This document shows, in pieces, positions 9,687 through 19,275 of a stretch of DNA of 64,000 nucleotides. The position numbers and the translations under genes were made by a program. Numbering within the stretch: the first letter of the stretch is position 1; each line of letters starts with the position of its first letter. Location of the stretch: contig OZ244208.1 of the NCBI GenBank assembly GCA_965216885.1, positions 1,054,001 through 1,118,000 on the forward strand, in the 5' to 3' direction. Source of the DNA: CAYNJG01 sp965216885 (GTDB lineage Bacteria > Planctomycetota > Planctomycetia > Pirellulales > Pirellulaceae). The notes under the pieces are model-generated. The model had not been told where the DNA came from. It was given only the letters and a program-made list of their open reading frames with translations, and did not search any database.

Positions 9687-10961
9687 TTAGTCTTCCAGCT
9701 TGAATAGCCGCACCAGCGCGGAGACCAACCCGTCCGACTGACCGGACTTGGCTTCATCACGCAGCGACTCCAGCGGCGGGTGGAGCATCTTGTTCACCAG
9801 CCGATCAAACGCCATTTCGATTTCGCGTTTGGCCTTATCGTCGGACGAGTCCAGCTTGTTCATCAGCCGCTGCAATTCCTGACTCTTGATACGATTCGCC
9901 TGTTCGCGCAATCGCTTGATCGTCGGGCCCGTTGCACGATGATTCCACTCGCCAAGAAACCGCCGGGTTTCCTCGTCAATGATCTTCCGCGCCTTCGGCC
10001 ACTCTTTCTGGCGTGCCTTTTGGTTGGCTTCGCAGGTGACTTTCAGGTCGTCAACGGAATACAGATACACACCCATGCAATCGCCGATCGCCTCTTCGAA
10101 GTCGCGCGGCACGGCCAGATCAAGGATACACAGCGCTCGCTGATAGCGCCCCGCTTCCAGTTGCTGGTAGCGTTGCATCGTCATGATCGGCTCGGTCGCG
10201 GCCGTGGTGCTGACAACGAGATCGGCTTTGATCAGCAAGTCATCCAGTTCGGACCAGTCCGCCGTGTCCGCTCGGATTTCATCGGCGAGCGTTTGTGCGC
10301 GTTCACGGCTGCGATTGACGACGGTAATCTGTTTTGCGCCTTCGCCCACCAGGTACTGGGCTGTCTCGCGGCCCATCTCGCCGGCACCAATAACGACGAC
10401 GAATTTGTCATCGAATCGCTCGAAGATCGCCCGAGCGGTTTCGGCCACGGCAACGCTGGGTATGCTGACGCGGCGCTTGTGGATTGCGGTTTCCGTCGCG
10501 ATGCGTTTGGCGACGCGAATTGCGCCCTGGAACGCTCCGTTGGTGAGCGGCCCGGTGTAGTCGCCATCGGTTGCGACACGGTACGCTTCTTTCACCTGGC
10601 TCAGTATCTGAGGTTCGCCGACGACGATGCTGTCCATACTCGCCGCGACCGTAAACAGGTGCTGGATGGCCTCTTCGTGCGAGTGCGCCGTGACCTGGCT
10701 GGCAACTTCGTCGACCCTCAGACTGTGGTAGTCCGCGAGGAACTGGATGATCTGGTCTCGTGTCGGAGCATGATTGGGGTCTTCGCAGCCGGTATAGAGT
10801 TCCACGCGATTGCACGTCGACAACAGGACGGCTTCCGAACGTGGGAATCGATCGCGCAGTTTCGCCAATGCGTCAACGACCTGCTCGCCGGTAAACGCCA
10901 GCCGCTCGCGCACATCAACGGACGCGGTGTGATGACTACAGCCAACCAGGTTAAGCCGCAT
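9687..10961 (-). CDS. hemA: Glutamyl-tRNA reductase
   Basis: Reduces glutamyl-tRNA to glutamate-1-semialdehyde with NADPH, the first step of C5-pathway tetrapyrrole synthesis. N-terminal catalytic domain with MRLNLVGCSHHTASVDVRER and the catalytic Cys in LSTCNRVELYTG (about residue 50); NADPH-binding Rossmann domain with VIGAGEMGRETAQYL (about 185); C-terminal helical dimerisation domain. 424 aa is normal. Start ATG 10961 is the conserved N-terminus; the ORF extends further only through the upstream gene. It overlaps the end of the membrane-protein gene upstream by 11 bp, indicating translational coupling. Confidence 0.95.
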   Translation of the reverse strand: MRLNLVGCSHHTASVDVRERLAFTGEQVVDALAKLRDRFPRSEAVLLSTCNRVELYTGCEDPNHAPTRDQIIQFLADYHSLRVDEVASQVTAHSHEEAIQHLFTVAASMDSIVVGEPQILSQVKEAYRVATDGDYTGPLTNGAFQGAIRVAKRIATETAIHKRRVSIPSVAVAETARAIFERFDDKFVVVIGAGEMGRETAQYLVGEGAKQITVVNRSRERAQTLADEIRADTADWSELDDLLIKADLVVSTTAATEPIMTMQRYQQLEAGRYQRALCILDLAVPRDFEEAIGDCMGVYLYSVDDLKVTCEANQKARQKEWPKARKIIDEETRRFLGEWNHRATGPTIKRLREQANRIKSQELQRLMNKLDSSDDKAKREIEMAFDRLVNKMLHPPLESLRDEAKSGQSDGLVSALVRLFKLED

Positions 10962-11826
10962 GGTGACCTCCCTGCAGCAGCCAGAGCTGAGCGGTTGGGC
11001 CACCGTGAGAGGAAGGCACAAACAGGATGATCGCGAGCACGAAACCGAGGAACACGAAACTGGCAAACGTAAGGTAGGCGACTTTATGGCCCTGACGGGC
11101 GGGCTCATAGAGAGCGTTAAACGTCAATGCGGCGATGAGCCAAACTAGCAGCGCGGCCGACGGCCAGACAACGGGGTCCGTCCACGGTAGTGTTGCTTCG
11201 CTGCCCCGGATCCAGTTGAGGAGGATTCCCGACAGGAGACCAATCAGCAGTAGCCAACACGAAGTCACCAGTGAGTTTTCACTTATGCGTTGCAGCTTTT
11301 CCAGGCTGGGCAGTCGCAGGCCACTGGTAACGATGATTTTGTTCTTGAGGCGATAGGACTGCAGCATATATAGCAGCCCGGCGACGAAACCGACCACGAC
11401 CGCGGCAGTTCCTAACAGGATCGCCATACCGTGCACCATTCCCCAGACCTGATACGAAGATTCAGAATCCAGTTGAGGCGTTTGCGGAAACAGTTGCGCC
11501 ACGCCCACCAGGACCAGGGTGGTCGGCAGAAAAATCAGGCCAATGGGCGTCGGAGCCTGCCGCAAGGAAATTGCCACGAAAATTACCGCCAACAACCAGG
11601 CGAGAATCAGGCAGCCGTGATACCAGCTGGATAGCGGCGCGCCGCCGGCGAGTCCCAGTTGAGCCTCTCGCCCAAGATAGACCGAATGGGCGATGAGTCC
11701 TGCTACGACAAAGCCGACCATGATGGCAGTACGAAAGCTGGCTCGAAAAAACAGCCGTGAAATCTCAAGGCACAGCGCCACCGCATAGCTGGCAGCGAAG
11801 CAGACGATGGAAATTCCACCAAGCAT
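10951..11826 (-). CDS. Cytochrome c assembly (CcsA/HemX-type) membrane protein
   Basis: Polytopic membrane protein of the CcsA/CcmC/HemX superfamily, about 291 aa with eight predicted hydrophobic segments. The segment WGMVHGMAILLGTAAVVVGF followed by AGLLYMLQSYRLKNK, and the late LPWTDPVVWPSAALLVWLIA, are typical of the cytochrome c assembly domain. Next to hemA the family is usually called HemX and linked to haem supply or control of HemA level. The strict WWD haem-binding motif is not obvious, which favours HemX over CcsA. Overlaps hemA by 11 bp in the same operon. Confidence 0.75.
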   Translation of the reverse strand: MLGGISIVCFAASYAVALCLEISRLFFRASFRTAIMVGFVVAGLIAHSVYLGREAQLGLAGGAPLSSWYHGCLILAWLLAVIFVAISLRQAPTPIGLIFLPTTLVLVGVAQLFPQTPQLDSESSYQVWGMVHGMAILLGTAAVVVGFVAGLLYMLQSYRLKNKIIVTSGLRLPSLEKLQRISENSLVTSCWLLLIGLLSGILLNWIRGSEATLPWTDPVVWPSAALLVWLIAALTFNALYEPARQGHKVAYLTFASFVFLGFVLAIILFVPSSHGGPTAQLWLLQGGHHAA

Positions 11827-12340
11827 AAGTTGAGCCAGATTCTGGAGCTTAGGGGCTGAAGCGGGGCGAGACCGTGGACGGAAAATGAGTTGCGGCGGTC
11901 ACGAAATCGGCCGTCGACAGGGTGCCTTTCAGTATAGCCATCCATGTCCCTGCTGTGATGTCCCGATTTGTGAGGCTTCGAATGGGCGGGATTCGATTTG
12001 CGAGGCTTCGAGATCGGGGCGTGGATCGAGACCCCGGTAAACAGGCCTCATTCCCGTAATGAGTGCGTATTCTGCCGCGAACGTGTCGATTCCGAGGCTA
12101 AAAAAAGCAAACAAATGACTGTCAGGGTTTGACGGTTATTCCAGTTGTGTTGCATCTGCCTCCGGTAGCGGTAATCGGGGACGTTCCGCACGTGCCGATT
12201 CCAACGCCGCATGTCCGTAATTAGTCGCAAACACAGGTCCGGTTCTCTTAGCCGTTCCGATTGTGCTGACGATAAGGCATTTGGGGAACACTCATGTGGT
12301 ACAGCGTGTACCTGTTCTACATAGCTTTTTGGGAAGGGGA
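11827..12340. other. Intergenic region with a short direct repeat
   Basis: About 510 bp between the divergent HemX-type and BBP7 genes. A 17-bp sequence (GATTTGTGAGGCTTCGA) is repeated with one mismatch at 11965-11981 and 11995-12011, 30 bp apart, which may be an operator or chance duplication. No convincing gene seen. Confidence 0.45.
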
Positions 12341-13927
12341 ATGGCCATGGGCGGAGTACGAATCACGGCCGTAGTTTTAACCTGGGTCGCACTTGCGATA
12401 CCAGGATTTGCGGACGAGAAGGCACCGGTCGTTTCGATTCAGCAGCCAGACGGAATCGCGCGGCAGTGCGAGTGCAACGCATGCCTGATTGGTGTTTCTT
12501 GCGACAGGGAGAACGCCGTTCTTCCCGCTTCGCACACCGGCCCAGTTGTTATGCTGGCCGGCGCCTCGTGCGACATTGGTCCGTCATGCGGTTTGGCCGC
12601 AGGTTGCGACGATGCCGCCACGTGCACTCGATTGAGTGACTGCGACTCGGCTGGATGTGACATGCTGACGCCATGCGACGATTGCTGCACTGCCGCCGGC
12701 GATTGCGATGCCCCGGGTTGTGGTAGCCTGGGCTGCGACGATCTGGGCTGTGACGCCGCGTGTTCCACCGGAGCGTGCAATACCGCTTGCTCTTCGGGGT
12801 GTTCGGATGCGATCGACTGGAAGTGCCTGGACCTGTGTTGTCGGCAGGGCTTCTGGCTGAAGTCGGATGTATTGATGTGGTGGACTAACGATGACAACAT
12901 CCCCACGCTCGCAACCAGCAGCCCGCTTGGCACACCTGTCGACGACGCGGGGGTATTGGGACTGCCTACCACGACGACCCTATTTGACGGTCCACTCTAC
13001 GGCGACATGCGGCCGGGCGGTCGAATTCGATTCGGCTGGTGGAGCGACGAGTGCCACCATGGCATCGAAGGCTCCGTGTGGGGCTTGCGAAATGACCGCA
13101 ACGAATCCATCTGGTCGTCAGCCGGAGACCCCGCGTACGCTCGGCCCTTCTACAACATTGACCCGCTGGTGGACGCAGAAGACGCGCAGTTGATTGGCTT
13201 CGATGGGGTCGTGCAGGGAAGTCTGCAAATCAATACCCAAAGCGAAATCTTCGGCGGCGATATTGGCCTGAAAAAGAACCTGATCTGCTGCTCGGACTTC
13301 TGCAACAGCACCAGCACGCGACTGGATGCCTATCTTGGCTACCGCTACTTCAAGGTTCGCGAGGGTGTGAACATCAGCGAAAGCCTTGAATCGACGGCGC
13401 TCACGGGCCCAACGGTTCTTGGGACGACGATTGACCTGTTTGATGGTTTTCAGACGCGTAACGAGTTCCACGGTGCGAACATTGGTTTTGTAGCGATGCA
13501 GCAATACGGACGCTGGACTACCGAGGTTACCAGCCGGCTGGCCATTGGCAATATTTCTCGTGAGGTCGCGATCAACGGGTCGACGACGGTTACCGTCCCG
13601 AGTCTGCCGTCTGTCACTCGAACTGGTGGACTCCTGGCACAGTCATCCAACATCGGGACCTACCGGGATGACGAGTTTGCCGTGTTGCCGGAATTGCAGA
13701 TCAACCTCGGCTACAACGTCAACTGCAACACCAAGTTCATCGTCGGCTACAACTTCATGTACCTCGGCGAGCTTGTTCGACCGGGTGACATCATCGACCG
13801 CACGGTGAATGGACTGGCCCTCGACCCAACGCTGCCTTTTGCTGGTCCGGAGCGTCCTCGCTTTGATTTCTTTGACAGCCGTACATGGCTCATGGGAATA
13901 AATCTGGGGGTTGCTTTCAACTTCTAA
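12341..13927 (+). CDS. BBP7-family outer-membrane beta-barrel protein, Cys-rich N-terminus
   Basis: Predicted exported surface or outer-membrane protein of the planctomycete BBP7 family. ATG 12341 follows GGGAAGGGGA closely (ATG 12347 is an alternative) and opens a signal peptide, VRITAVVLTWVALAIPGFA before DEK; the ORF could extend to a GTG at 12263. After the signal lies a region of about 120 residues with more than 25 cysteines, many as CD or GCD repeats, then WLKSDVLMWWTNDDNIPTL, the typical opening of the barrel, followed by alternating beta-strand-like sequence to the terminal aromatic GINLGVAFNF, as expected for an outer-membrane barrel. A terminator hairpin follows 38 bp later, so it is probably monocistronic. 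Confidence 0.85.
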   Translation: MAMGGVRITAVVLTWVALAIPGFADEKAPVVSIQQPDGIARQCECNACLIGVSCDRENAVLPASHTGPVVMLAGASCDIGPSCGLAAGCDDAATCTRLSDCDSAGCDMLTPCDDCCTAAGDCDAPGCGSLGCDDLGCDAACSTGACNTACSSGCSDAIDWKCLDLCCRQGFWLKSDVLMWWTNDDNIPTLATSSPLGTPVDDAGVLGLPTTTTLFDGPLYGDMRPGGRIRFGWWSDECHHGIEGSVWGLRNDRNESIWSSAGDPAYARPFYNIDPLVDAEDAQLIGFDGVVQGSLQINTQSEIFGGDIGLKKNLICCSDFCNSTSTRLDAYLGYRYFKVREGVNISESLESTALTGPTVLGTTIDLFDGFQTRNEFHGANIGFVAMQQYGRWTTEVTSRLAIGNISREVAINGSTTVTVPSLPSVTRTGGLLAQSSNIGTYRDDEFAVLPELQINLGYNVNCNTKFIVGYNFMYLGELVRPGDIIDRTVNGLALDPTLPFAGPERPRFDFFDSRTWLMGINLGVAFNF

Positions 13928-13964
13928 ATTGGGGGTATTGCCTCGCTACTCTGCCTCAAAGGTC

Positions 13965-13993
13965 AAAATGCCACGCAATTCGCGTGGCATTTT
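13965..13993 (+). terminator. Rho-independent-type terminator of the BBP7 gene
   Basis: Perfect 12-bp stem AAAATGCCACGC / GCGTGGCATTTT with a 5-nt loop, ending in four T. The A-run on the left means it could also work in the other direction. Confidence 0.8.
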
Positions 13994-14225
13994 GCATTTC
14001 CATGTTGCCTAAGTTCACTCGTCGGCTTTGCGCCGGAAAGCACGAAATTTCTTTACCAATCGCTTCTATCGGATCGTGATTTCCGTACAATACGCGTAAC
14101 ATATTTCCCAGCACCGACGTTTTTCTTTTTGGTAACGCTAACGATCAGGACCACGATTCTCGCTTGCTATTCTGTAGGCGTTTGTCCGTAGATCAACCTG
14201 CTCACGGCGACAATGGAGTGATCTA

Positions 14226-14777
14226 ATGAACCGGACACCGTGGCTCTTTCTCCTCGCCCTCTGTATTTCAACACCCGCATTTGCGCAAGACCTTGGCGCA
14301 TCCATCAATGATGATGGCTTCATCGTCCTGCATGGCGAAGACGTGCCCCTGCTGGGTCTTGAATTCGAATCCGCTGGCGGATTTCTTGTTCCGACCGATG
14401 GTGGCCCAAGCCCCTTCGATCTCTTCGTACGGAACAACAACGATCAAATCATTTACGGAACGCTCGGACGCGAAGTTGTCGTCGAGGGCGAACTGATTCT
14501 GTCAGCCGGCTATAGCAACGGCCAGAATTTCGAAGGCGATCTGACCGGTAAATGGGGCGGCCCCGAATTCGAAGGCCCAATTGCCTTCGGAACGGCCAGC
14601 GACTTTATCGACGATGGCTCGGATGGAATGGACGTTCCGGATGACGGTATGGGGACTTCCGGTGGCGGCGCAGATCCCATCGTTGACGATGTAACGGTCC
14701 CAGAACCCGCAACACTCGGGATGCTTTTCATCGCCATGATGTCGCTCCTGTCTTTCCGTGGTCGTCGCAGAATCTGA
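14226..14777 (+). CDS. PEP-CTERM sorting-domain protein
   Basis: Small exported protein of unknown role. Signal peptide MNRTPWLFLLALCISTPAFA then QDLG. The C-terminus is a PEP-CTERM signal: VPEPATLG, hydrophobic MLFIAMMSLLSF, basic RGRRRI, which exosortase/archaeosortase-type enzymes recognise. In between lies an acidic, Gly-rich domain resembling others in planctomycetes (VLHGEDVPLLGLEFESAGG) and an Asp/Gly-rich linker before the sorting signal. Followed by a strong terminator. ATG 14226 sits directly before the signal peptide. Confidence 0.85.
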   Translation: MNRTPWLFLLALCISTPAFAQDLGASINDDGFIVLHGEDVPLLGLEFESAGGFLVPTDGGPSPFDLFVRNNNDQIIYGTLGREVVVEGELILSAGYSNGQNFEGDLTGKWGGPEFEGPIAFGTASDFIDDGSDGMDVPDDGMGTSGGGADPIVDDVTVPEPATLGMLFIAMMSLLSFRGRRRI

Positions 14778-14835
14778 TTGACTTCAACGCATTCCTTCCG
14801 TCCCGGAAGGAGATTTGCTCAAACAACCGAATGCA

Positions 14836-14860
14836 AAGCCCGGCACCATGCCGGGCTTTT
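14836..14860 (+). terminator. Rho-independent terminator after the PEP-CTERM gene
   Basis: Stem AAGCCCGGCA / TGCCGGGCTT with a 3-nt loop followed by eight T in a row. A textbook intrinsic terminator 58 bp after the stop codon. Confidence 0.92.
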
Positions 14861-14948
14861 TTTTGCAATTTCCATTAGTCGCTGAAGCCATTGGCAAAAA
14901 ACGGTTAACAGCGCTCCCCTTTTTTTCAGCCGCGGACATAATGAAGGT

Positions 14949-16628
14949 GTGGTTGATCAACCCCTAAACAGGCGGCATTACGTCGCGCTAACGATTCTGG
15001 TGTCAGCGTTTGGGTACTGCCTATTCTGGGCGGTAATCAATTTCGCCGGCGATCTTCGTGCCAAAGACGAAGCGACCCGACACTATGACGCGTCCGTCAG
15101 GAACTTCGAGAGCCGTATCAAACTCGTTGAGGTGACCGCGCGGCGTTTCGGCGACAAAGGTACCGGCCGAAAAAATTTCTACTCCACCGCAGAAACGATG
15201 CGGTCGGACGTTTCGTTTGTATCGCTGCAGTGGATGCCGCGAGTGGAGAGCCATCAACGCACGGCGTTTGAAAAGGAGATCCGTGACTTCCTGCAGGATC
15301 CTTCAGCGCGACTGCGCATTTCCGACCGCGATGCCGCCAAGGGCGATAGGCTTTGGGCCAATGAAACGGCCTACCCGTTGCGTTTTACCTCGGTTGCATT
15401 CGAACACTCCAATGCGATTGGAGTCTGGAGGAAGAACAACATCGTCACGAAGCTGGCTGCAAAGTCGCCGCAGGACGTTTTCCTTTCCAAACGAGGTATC
15501 GCGAGGGCTGTCGTGCCTCCCGGCGAAAGTATAGAGACGGGTGTTGTCGTTGTCAGGTTCAAGGATCTGTTTGGGCCCATGAGTGATGCTGACTCAGCGC
15601 CAGTGTTGACGGATCGACAGATTCTGCGAAAGACGAACTCAGGTGATGAAGTTGTCGGGCCAAAGCTCAGGCATCGACCTGGCAAGATGATCGTGAGCCG
15701 GGATTTTGAGTTCGCGGGGGGCGAGTTGTACTCGCTGCAATTCACCGGCAAGCCGGCTATCGCCAGAAGCCGACTGTGGCTTGCGATGTTAGGCTTGCTG
15801 CTGGGACCGGTGTTTTCCTGTTCGCTGTTCCGCTTTCGACTGCAACGAACGACGCGGCTGTTACAGTCCCAAAATCACGCCTTGTCTTACGAGGTGATCG
15901 AGCAGCAGGAAATTCAGCGCACGACTCAGGCGTTGCTCCAATTGCGGGAAGAAGAGCGGCAGCTGCTTTCCAACGAAATCCATGACGGGTTCGTTCAGGA
16001 AGTTATGTCCGCTCAGATGTTTCTGGAGGCACTGGCGATTCGGATTGATGAATCCGACGCAACCGCGAAGAGCCACCTGGGAAACGCACAACAGCTCATC
16101 GAATTGGCGATCTCCGAGGCTAGGCAATTGATCAACGGATTGCAGCCTCAGCCGGTCGATCTGTACGGATTTATTCCGGCGTTGCAGCGGCTGGTCAATA
16201 CCCAGCGCGAACTGTACCAGATCGAGGTCTCACTTCGGTATTCGCCCGATTTTCCCACGATCGGTCGCGACTATCAGAATTCGATTTACCGCATCGCGCA
16301 GGAAGGGCTCGCGAATGTCCGCAAGCACAGCGGAGCGAAAACGGCCATCGTCACCCTTTTCGCCGATAATGAGAACGTGACGGTCGAGGTGGTAGACCAG
16401 GGGCGAGGTTTCGAGATGGATGAGGTGCGAGATGGCAGCTTCGGATTATCTGGGATCGTCGAGCGGGCCAACGTGATGGGTGGTACCGCCGATGTGCGAA
16501 GTGTGCCGGGTGACGGAACCAAACTCACCGTTCAGTTTCCGCGTTCCGGCGCGAGAAAACATTCGAATGGCTCGGGTGATCGCGACACATTCCGTGGTTC
16601 GTCCCCGATCGAGCCGATGTCGGAATAG
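14949..16628 (+). CDS. CHASE-domain sensor histidine kinase (NarL/DegS type)
   Basis: Membrane sensor kinase. An N-terminal membrane segment (ALTILVSAFGYCLFWAVI) leads to an extracytoplasmic CHASE-like domain (about 35-260; VSFVSLQWMPRVESHQRTAF), then a second membrane segment LWLAMLGLLLGPVFSCSLF (about 277-295). The cytoplasmic part has a HisKA_3 dimerisation domain with phospho-acceptor His in LLSNEIHDGFVQE (about 344) and an HATPase domain with N-box RIAQEGLANVRKHS, G1 VVDQGRGFEMDEV and G2 GSFGLSGI. Kinases of this class pair with NarL/LuxR response regulators; none is next to it. GTG 14949 is used because no ATG precedes the membrane segment; the start is not certain. Confidence 0.85.
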   Translation: MVDQPLNRRHYVALTILVSAFGYCLFWAVINFAGDLRAKDEATRHYDASVRNFESRIKLVEVTARRFGDKGTGRKNFYSTAETMRSDVSFVSLQWMPRVESHQRTAFEKEIRDFLQDPSARLRISDRDAAKGDRLWANETAYPLRFTSVAFEHSNAIGVWRKNNIVTKLAAKSPQDVFLSKRGIARAVVPPGESIETGVVVVRFKDLFGPMSDADSAPVLTDRQILRKTNSGDEVVGPKLRHRPGKMIVSRDFEFAGGELYSLQFTGKPAIARSRLWLAMLGLLLGPVFSCSLFRFRLQRTTRLLQSQNHALSYEVIEQQEIQRTTQALLQLREEERQLLSNEIHDGFVQEVMSAQMFLEALAIRIDESDATAKSHLGNAQQLIELAISEARQLINGLQPQPVDLYGFIPALQRLVNTQRELYQIEVSLRYSPDFPTIGRDYQNSIYRIAQEGLANVRKHSGAKTAIVTLFADNENVTVEVVDQGRGFEMDEVRDGSFGLSGIVERANVMGGTADVRSVPGDGTKLTVQFPRSGARKHSNGSGDRDTFRGSSPIEPMSE

Positions 16629-16679
16629 GGCCCGGGGCTGCTCATTTAGCGGCGCAACGTTCCTGGAACCAGCCGCAAG

Positions 16680-16790
16680 AGGACTTTGCCAGCATGGTGG
16701 AGCCTGCAATACAAGTGTTCCGGGGTTGGGAATCCGCGTCCTGAGACTTGCTCTCTCTCGTTGTCGCTCGCCATTCAGGTAGGGGAAGGC
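16680..16790. repeat. Dispersed intergenic repeat, copy 1
   Basis: A stretch with GACTTTGCCAGCATG, CCTGCAATACAAGTGTT and CTTGCTCT is similar to 45752-45858 (copy 2), with the same order of conserved blocks. No coding potential seen. Probably a genome-wide intergenic repeat family. Confidence 0.65.
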
Positions 16791-16845
16791 TCGATCGCCA
16801 AAGCCTACGGTTCCCTGGGCACGCTCCTGCGATAGCGCATAAAAA

Positions 16846-16876
16846 AACGGCCGTACGCTTTTTGCACACGGCCGTT
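16846..16876 (-). terminator. Rho-independent terminator of rplM-rpsI
   Basis: On the minus strand AACGGCCGT pairs with ACGGCCGTT across a 13-nt loop and is followed by a run of seven T (16841-16847 as A on the plus strand). It lies just after the rpsI stop. Confidence 0.9.
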
Positions 16877-16902
16877 GATGAACAATATCGTTGCTGTCGC
16901 GA

Positions 16903-17316
16903 TTAACGCTTGGAGAACTGAGTTCCGCGACGAGCACCACGAAGACCCGGCTTCTTACGTTCTTTCATACGCGAGTCACGCGTCAGGAAGCCACCATCTC
17001 GCATGACCTGGAAAGTTTCCATGTCGTGGCTTACCAAGGCTCGGGCGATGCCCATTCGGATGGCACCGGCTTGGCCCGTGTTACCACCGCCGTGAACGCG
17101 GACGATCACGTCGAGTTCGGACTTCTTGCCGACAGCATCCAGTGGCCCAAGAGCAGCACGTCGGTCTTGGTCGTTGGGGAAGTACTCTTCGAGCTCACGA
17201 TTGTTAATCATGATCTTGCCCGATCCGGGGCGAATGCGAACGCGAGCAACGGAACTCTTACGGCGTCCGGTACCCAAGGCATCATTGTTAATCTTGTCTT
17301 TGCGAACAGCTACCAT
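16903..17316 (-). CDS. rpsI: 30S ribosomal protein S9
   Basis: Small-subunit ribosomal protein; its C-terminal tail reaches the P-site tRNA. GTGRRKSSVARVRIRPGSGK, VHGGGNTGQAGAIRMGIARAL and the basic end GLRGARRGTQFSKR are diagnostic, the final SKR being conserved in bacterial S9. 137 aa. It follows rplM after a 39-bp gap in the conserved rplM-rpsI order and is closed by an intrinsic terminator. Confidence 0.98.
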   Translation of the reverse strand: MVAVRKDKINNDALGTGRRKSSVARVRIRPGSGKIMINNRELEEYFPNDQDRRAALGPLDAVGKKSELDVIVRVHGGGNTGQAGAIRMGIARALVSHDMETFQVMRDGGFLTRDSRMKERKKPGLRGARRGTQFSKR

Positions 17317-17355
17317 CGGTATCTTTCCTGATCAGCTCTTTCGAGCCATTCGTTT

Positions 17356-17805
17356 CTACGAGAGTACTTTTGCCGGTTCCATTACTTCGGGCTGCTGAGC
17401 CTGATGCGGGTGATCAGCTCCCGTGTAAATCTTCAGTTTTGCAAGCATGTGTCGGCCCAATTTGTTCTTGGGCAGCATGCGACGCACGGATTCTCGCAAA
17501 ACTCGCTCTGGCAGTCGCTGACGCAGACTTTCCGCGGTTTCGGTCTTGAGACCCGGATAGCCCGAATAGCGGGCGTACGTCTTGTTTTTCCACTTGTTGC
17601 CGGAGAATTCGATCTTATCGACGTTCGTCACAATGACGAAATCTCCCGTATCGACGTGAGGCGTGTAAGTTGGGCGATGTTTGCCCATCAAAATCGTGGC
17701 AATCTGGCTTGCCAGACGACCAACCACAGCCTTTTCACCGTCAACCACGTACCATTTGCGATCAGTTTCGCCTGGCTTGGCCATGTATGTTCTGGGCGCG
17801 ACCAC
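17356..17805 (-). CDS. rplM: 50S ribosomal protein L13
   Basis: Early-assembling large-subunit protein. KWYVVDGEKAVVGRLASQIA, MGKHRPTYTPHVDTGDFVIV, NKTYARYSGYPGLK and AVRRMLPKNKLGR-type sequence (SVRRMLPKNKLGRHMLAKLK) identify it. Two starts are possible: GTG 17805 has GGAG eight bases upstream and is used here; ATG 17784 gives the shorter MAKPGETDRK N-terminus but lacks a ribosome-binding site. First gene of the rplM-rpsI operon. Confidence 0.97.
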   Translation of the reverse strand: MVAPRTYMAKPGETDRKWYVVDGEKAVVGRLASQIATILMGKHRPTYTPHVDTGDFVIVTNVDKIEFSGNKWKNKTYARYSGYPGLKTETAESLRQRLPERVLRESVRRMLPKNKLGRHMLAKLKIYTGADHPHQAQQPEVMEPAKVLS

Positions 17806-18042
17806 GTCACTAGCTCCGCATGGAATCCCTGTTTCGAATCACGAATCCTATTCGTTTCTGCTCAGTCCTTCAATAGCCGGTACGGGCCGAGGTCCTGCGA
17901 TTTTCCGTGTTTCCCTGGCGTTTGCGTAAACTTTGCGGCAGAACCAGGGTATCGCCATCGTGAGGGGGCGGCGTCTATCGATCCGGCGGGGGATGTGCGA
18001 GAATTCGATCCGCATTTGAATCACGGAGGTCCATTCGATCCG

Positions 18043-19275
18043 ATGAAACTGGCCGTCCTTAAAGAGACCTACCCCCTCGAGCGCCGCGTGGCTTTGGTTC
18101 CAGCCGCCGTAAAGCCACTGCTCAAAACCGGTTGCGACGTGTCAATTGAATCCGGCGCGGGGCATGAAGCGGGGTTTAGCGACCAGGAGTACGTCGACGC
18201 CGGGGCCACCATTGCTTCCCGCGGGGACTGCTTTTCCGCCGATATTCTGGCTCATGTCCGCTGCCTCGGGGCTAATCCAAACGGCAAGAGCGACGATCTT
18301 GGCAGCTATCGCGAAGGCCATATTGTCGTTGGCATGTGCGATCCGCTCGGAGCCGCCGAATCGATCGCCGAAGCAGCCCAGCAAGGCGTCTCGCTGCTGG
18401 CACTGGAGATGATTCCCCGCATCACTCGCGCCCAGAGCATGGATGTGCTGAGTTCGATGGCCTGTGTGGCAGGTTACCGAGCTGTGATTCTCGCGGCGGC
18501 CGAACTGCCCAAAATGTTCCCGCTCATGATGACCGCGGCCGGAACGCTCAAACCGGCCCGCGCGTTTGTGATTGGTGCCGGAGTTGCCGGATTGCAGGCC
18601 ATCGCCACGGCAAAGCGGCTCGGTGCGGTCGTGCAAGCCTATGACGTTCGCCCCGCCGTTCGCGAGCAGGTCGAAAGTCTGGGTGGCAAGTTCGTCGAAC
18701 TCGAACTGGAAACAGGTACTTCCGAAGACAAGGGTGGCTACGCCAAGGCGATGGGCGAGGACTTCTATCGCAAACAGCGCGAGCTGATGGCTTCGGTCGT
18801 CGCCGAAAGTGACATCGTTATCACGACCGCCGCGATTCCGGGTCGCCCTTCCCCGCTGCTGATCACTGCAGATGCCGTCGTCGGCATGCCGGCTGGCGGA
18901 GTCATCGTCGACCTGGCCGCCGAACGCGGAGGCAATTGCGAACTCAGCAAGCCCGACGAACGCGTCGTCGAACACGACATTACGATTCTCGGACCCACGA
19001 ATTTGCCGTCGGAAATTCCCAACCACGCCAGTCAGATGTACTCGAAGAACGTCACGACACTCGTGCAACATCTTGTGAACGACGGCAAAATCGAATTCGA
19101 TCTCGACGACGAAATCACGGCCGGCACGCTCGCAACGCATAACAAGGAAGTACTCATTCCCCGGATACGCGATATCCTGGGACTCGAGCCATTGCCGACG
19201 CCGGAGAACGATGGCAACACGTCCGCCGAGGGTGGTGCGGCCGACGAAGCGAAATCAAACAAGGAGTCCAGTTGA
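18043..19275 (+). CDS. pntAA: NAD(P) transhydrogenase alpha subunit, part 1 (NAD-binding domain)
   Basis: Soluble NAD(H)-binding dI domain of the proton-translocating transhydrogenase. MKLAVLKETYPLERRVALVP at the N-terminus, EMIPRITRAQSMDVLSSMA, the Rossmann motif VIGAGVAGLQAIATAKRLGA (about residue 175) and the mobile-loop-like RELMASVVAESDIVITTAAI are characteristic. The ORF is open for 640 bp upstream, but ATG 18043 begins the conserved N-terminus and has GGAGGT nearby. The acidic C-terminal tail (PENDGNTSAEGG) is extra. Its TGA overlaps the ATG of pntAB by one base. Confidence 0.95.
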   Translation: MKLAVLKETYPLERRVALVPAAVKPLLKTGCDVSIESGAGHEAGFSDQEYVDAGATIASRGDCFSADILAHVRCLGANPNGKSDDLGSYREGHIVVGMCDPLGAAESIAEAAQQGVSLLALEMIPRITRAQSMDVLSSMACVAGYRAVILAAAELPKMFPLMMTAAGTLKPARAFVIGAGVAGLQAIATAKRLGAVVQAYDVRPAVREQVESLGGKFVELELETGTSEDKGGYAKAMGEDFYRKQRELMASVVAESDIVITTAAIPGRPSPLLITADAVVGMPAGGVIVDLAAERGGNCELSKPDERVVEHDITILGPTNLPSEIPNHASQMYSKNVTTLVQHLVNDGKIEFDLDDEITAGTLATHNKEVLIPRIRDILGLEPLPTPENDGNTSAEGGAADEAKSNKESS

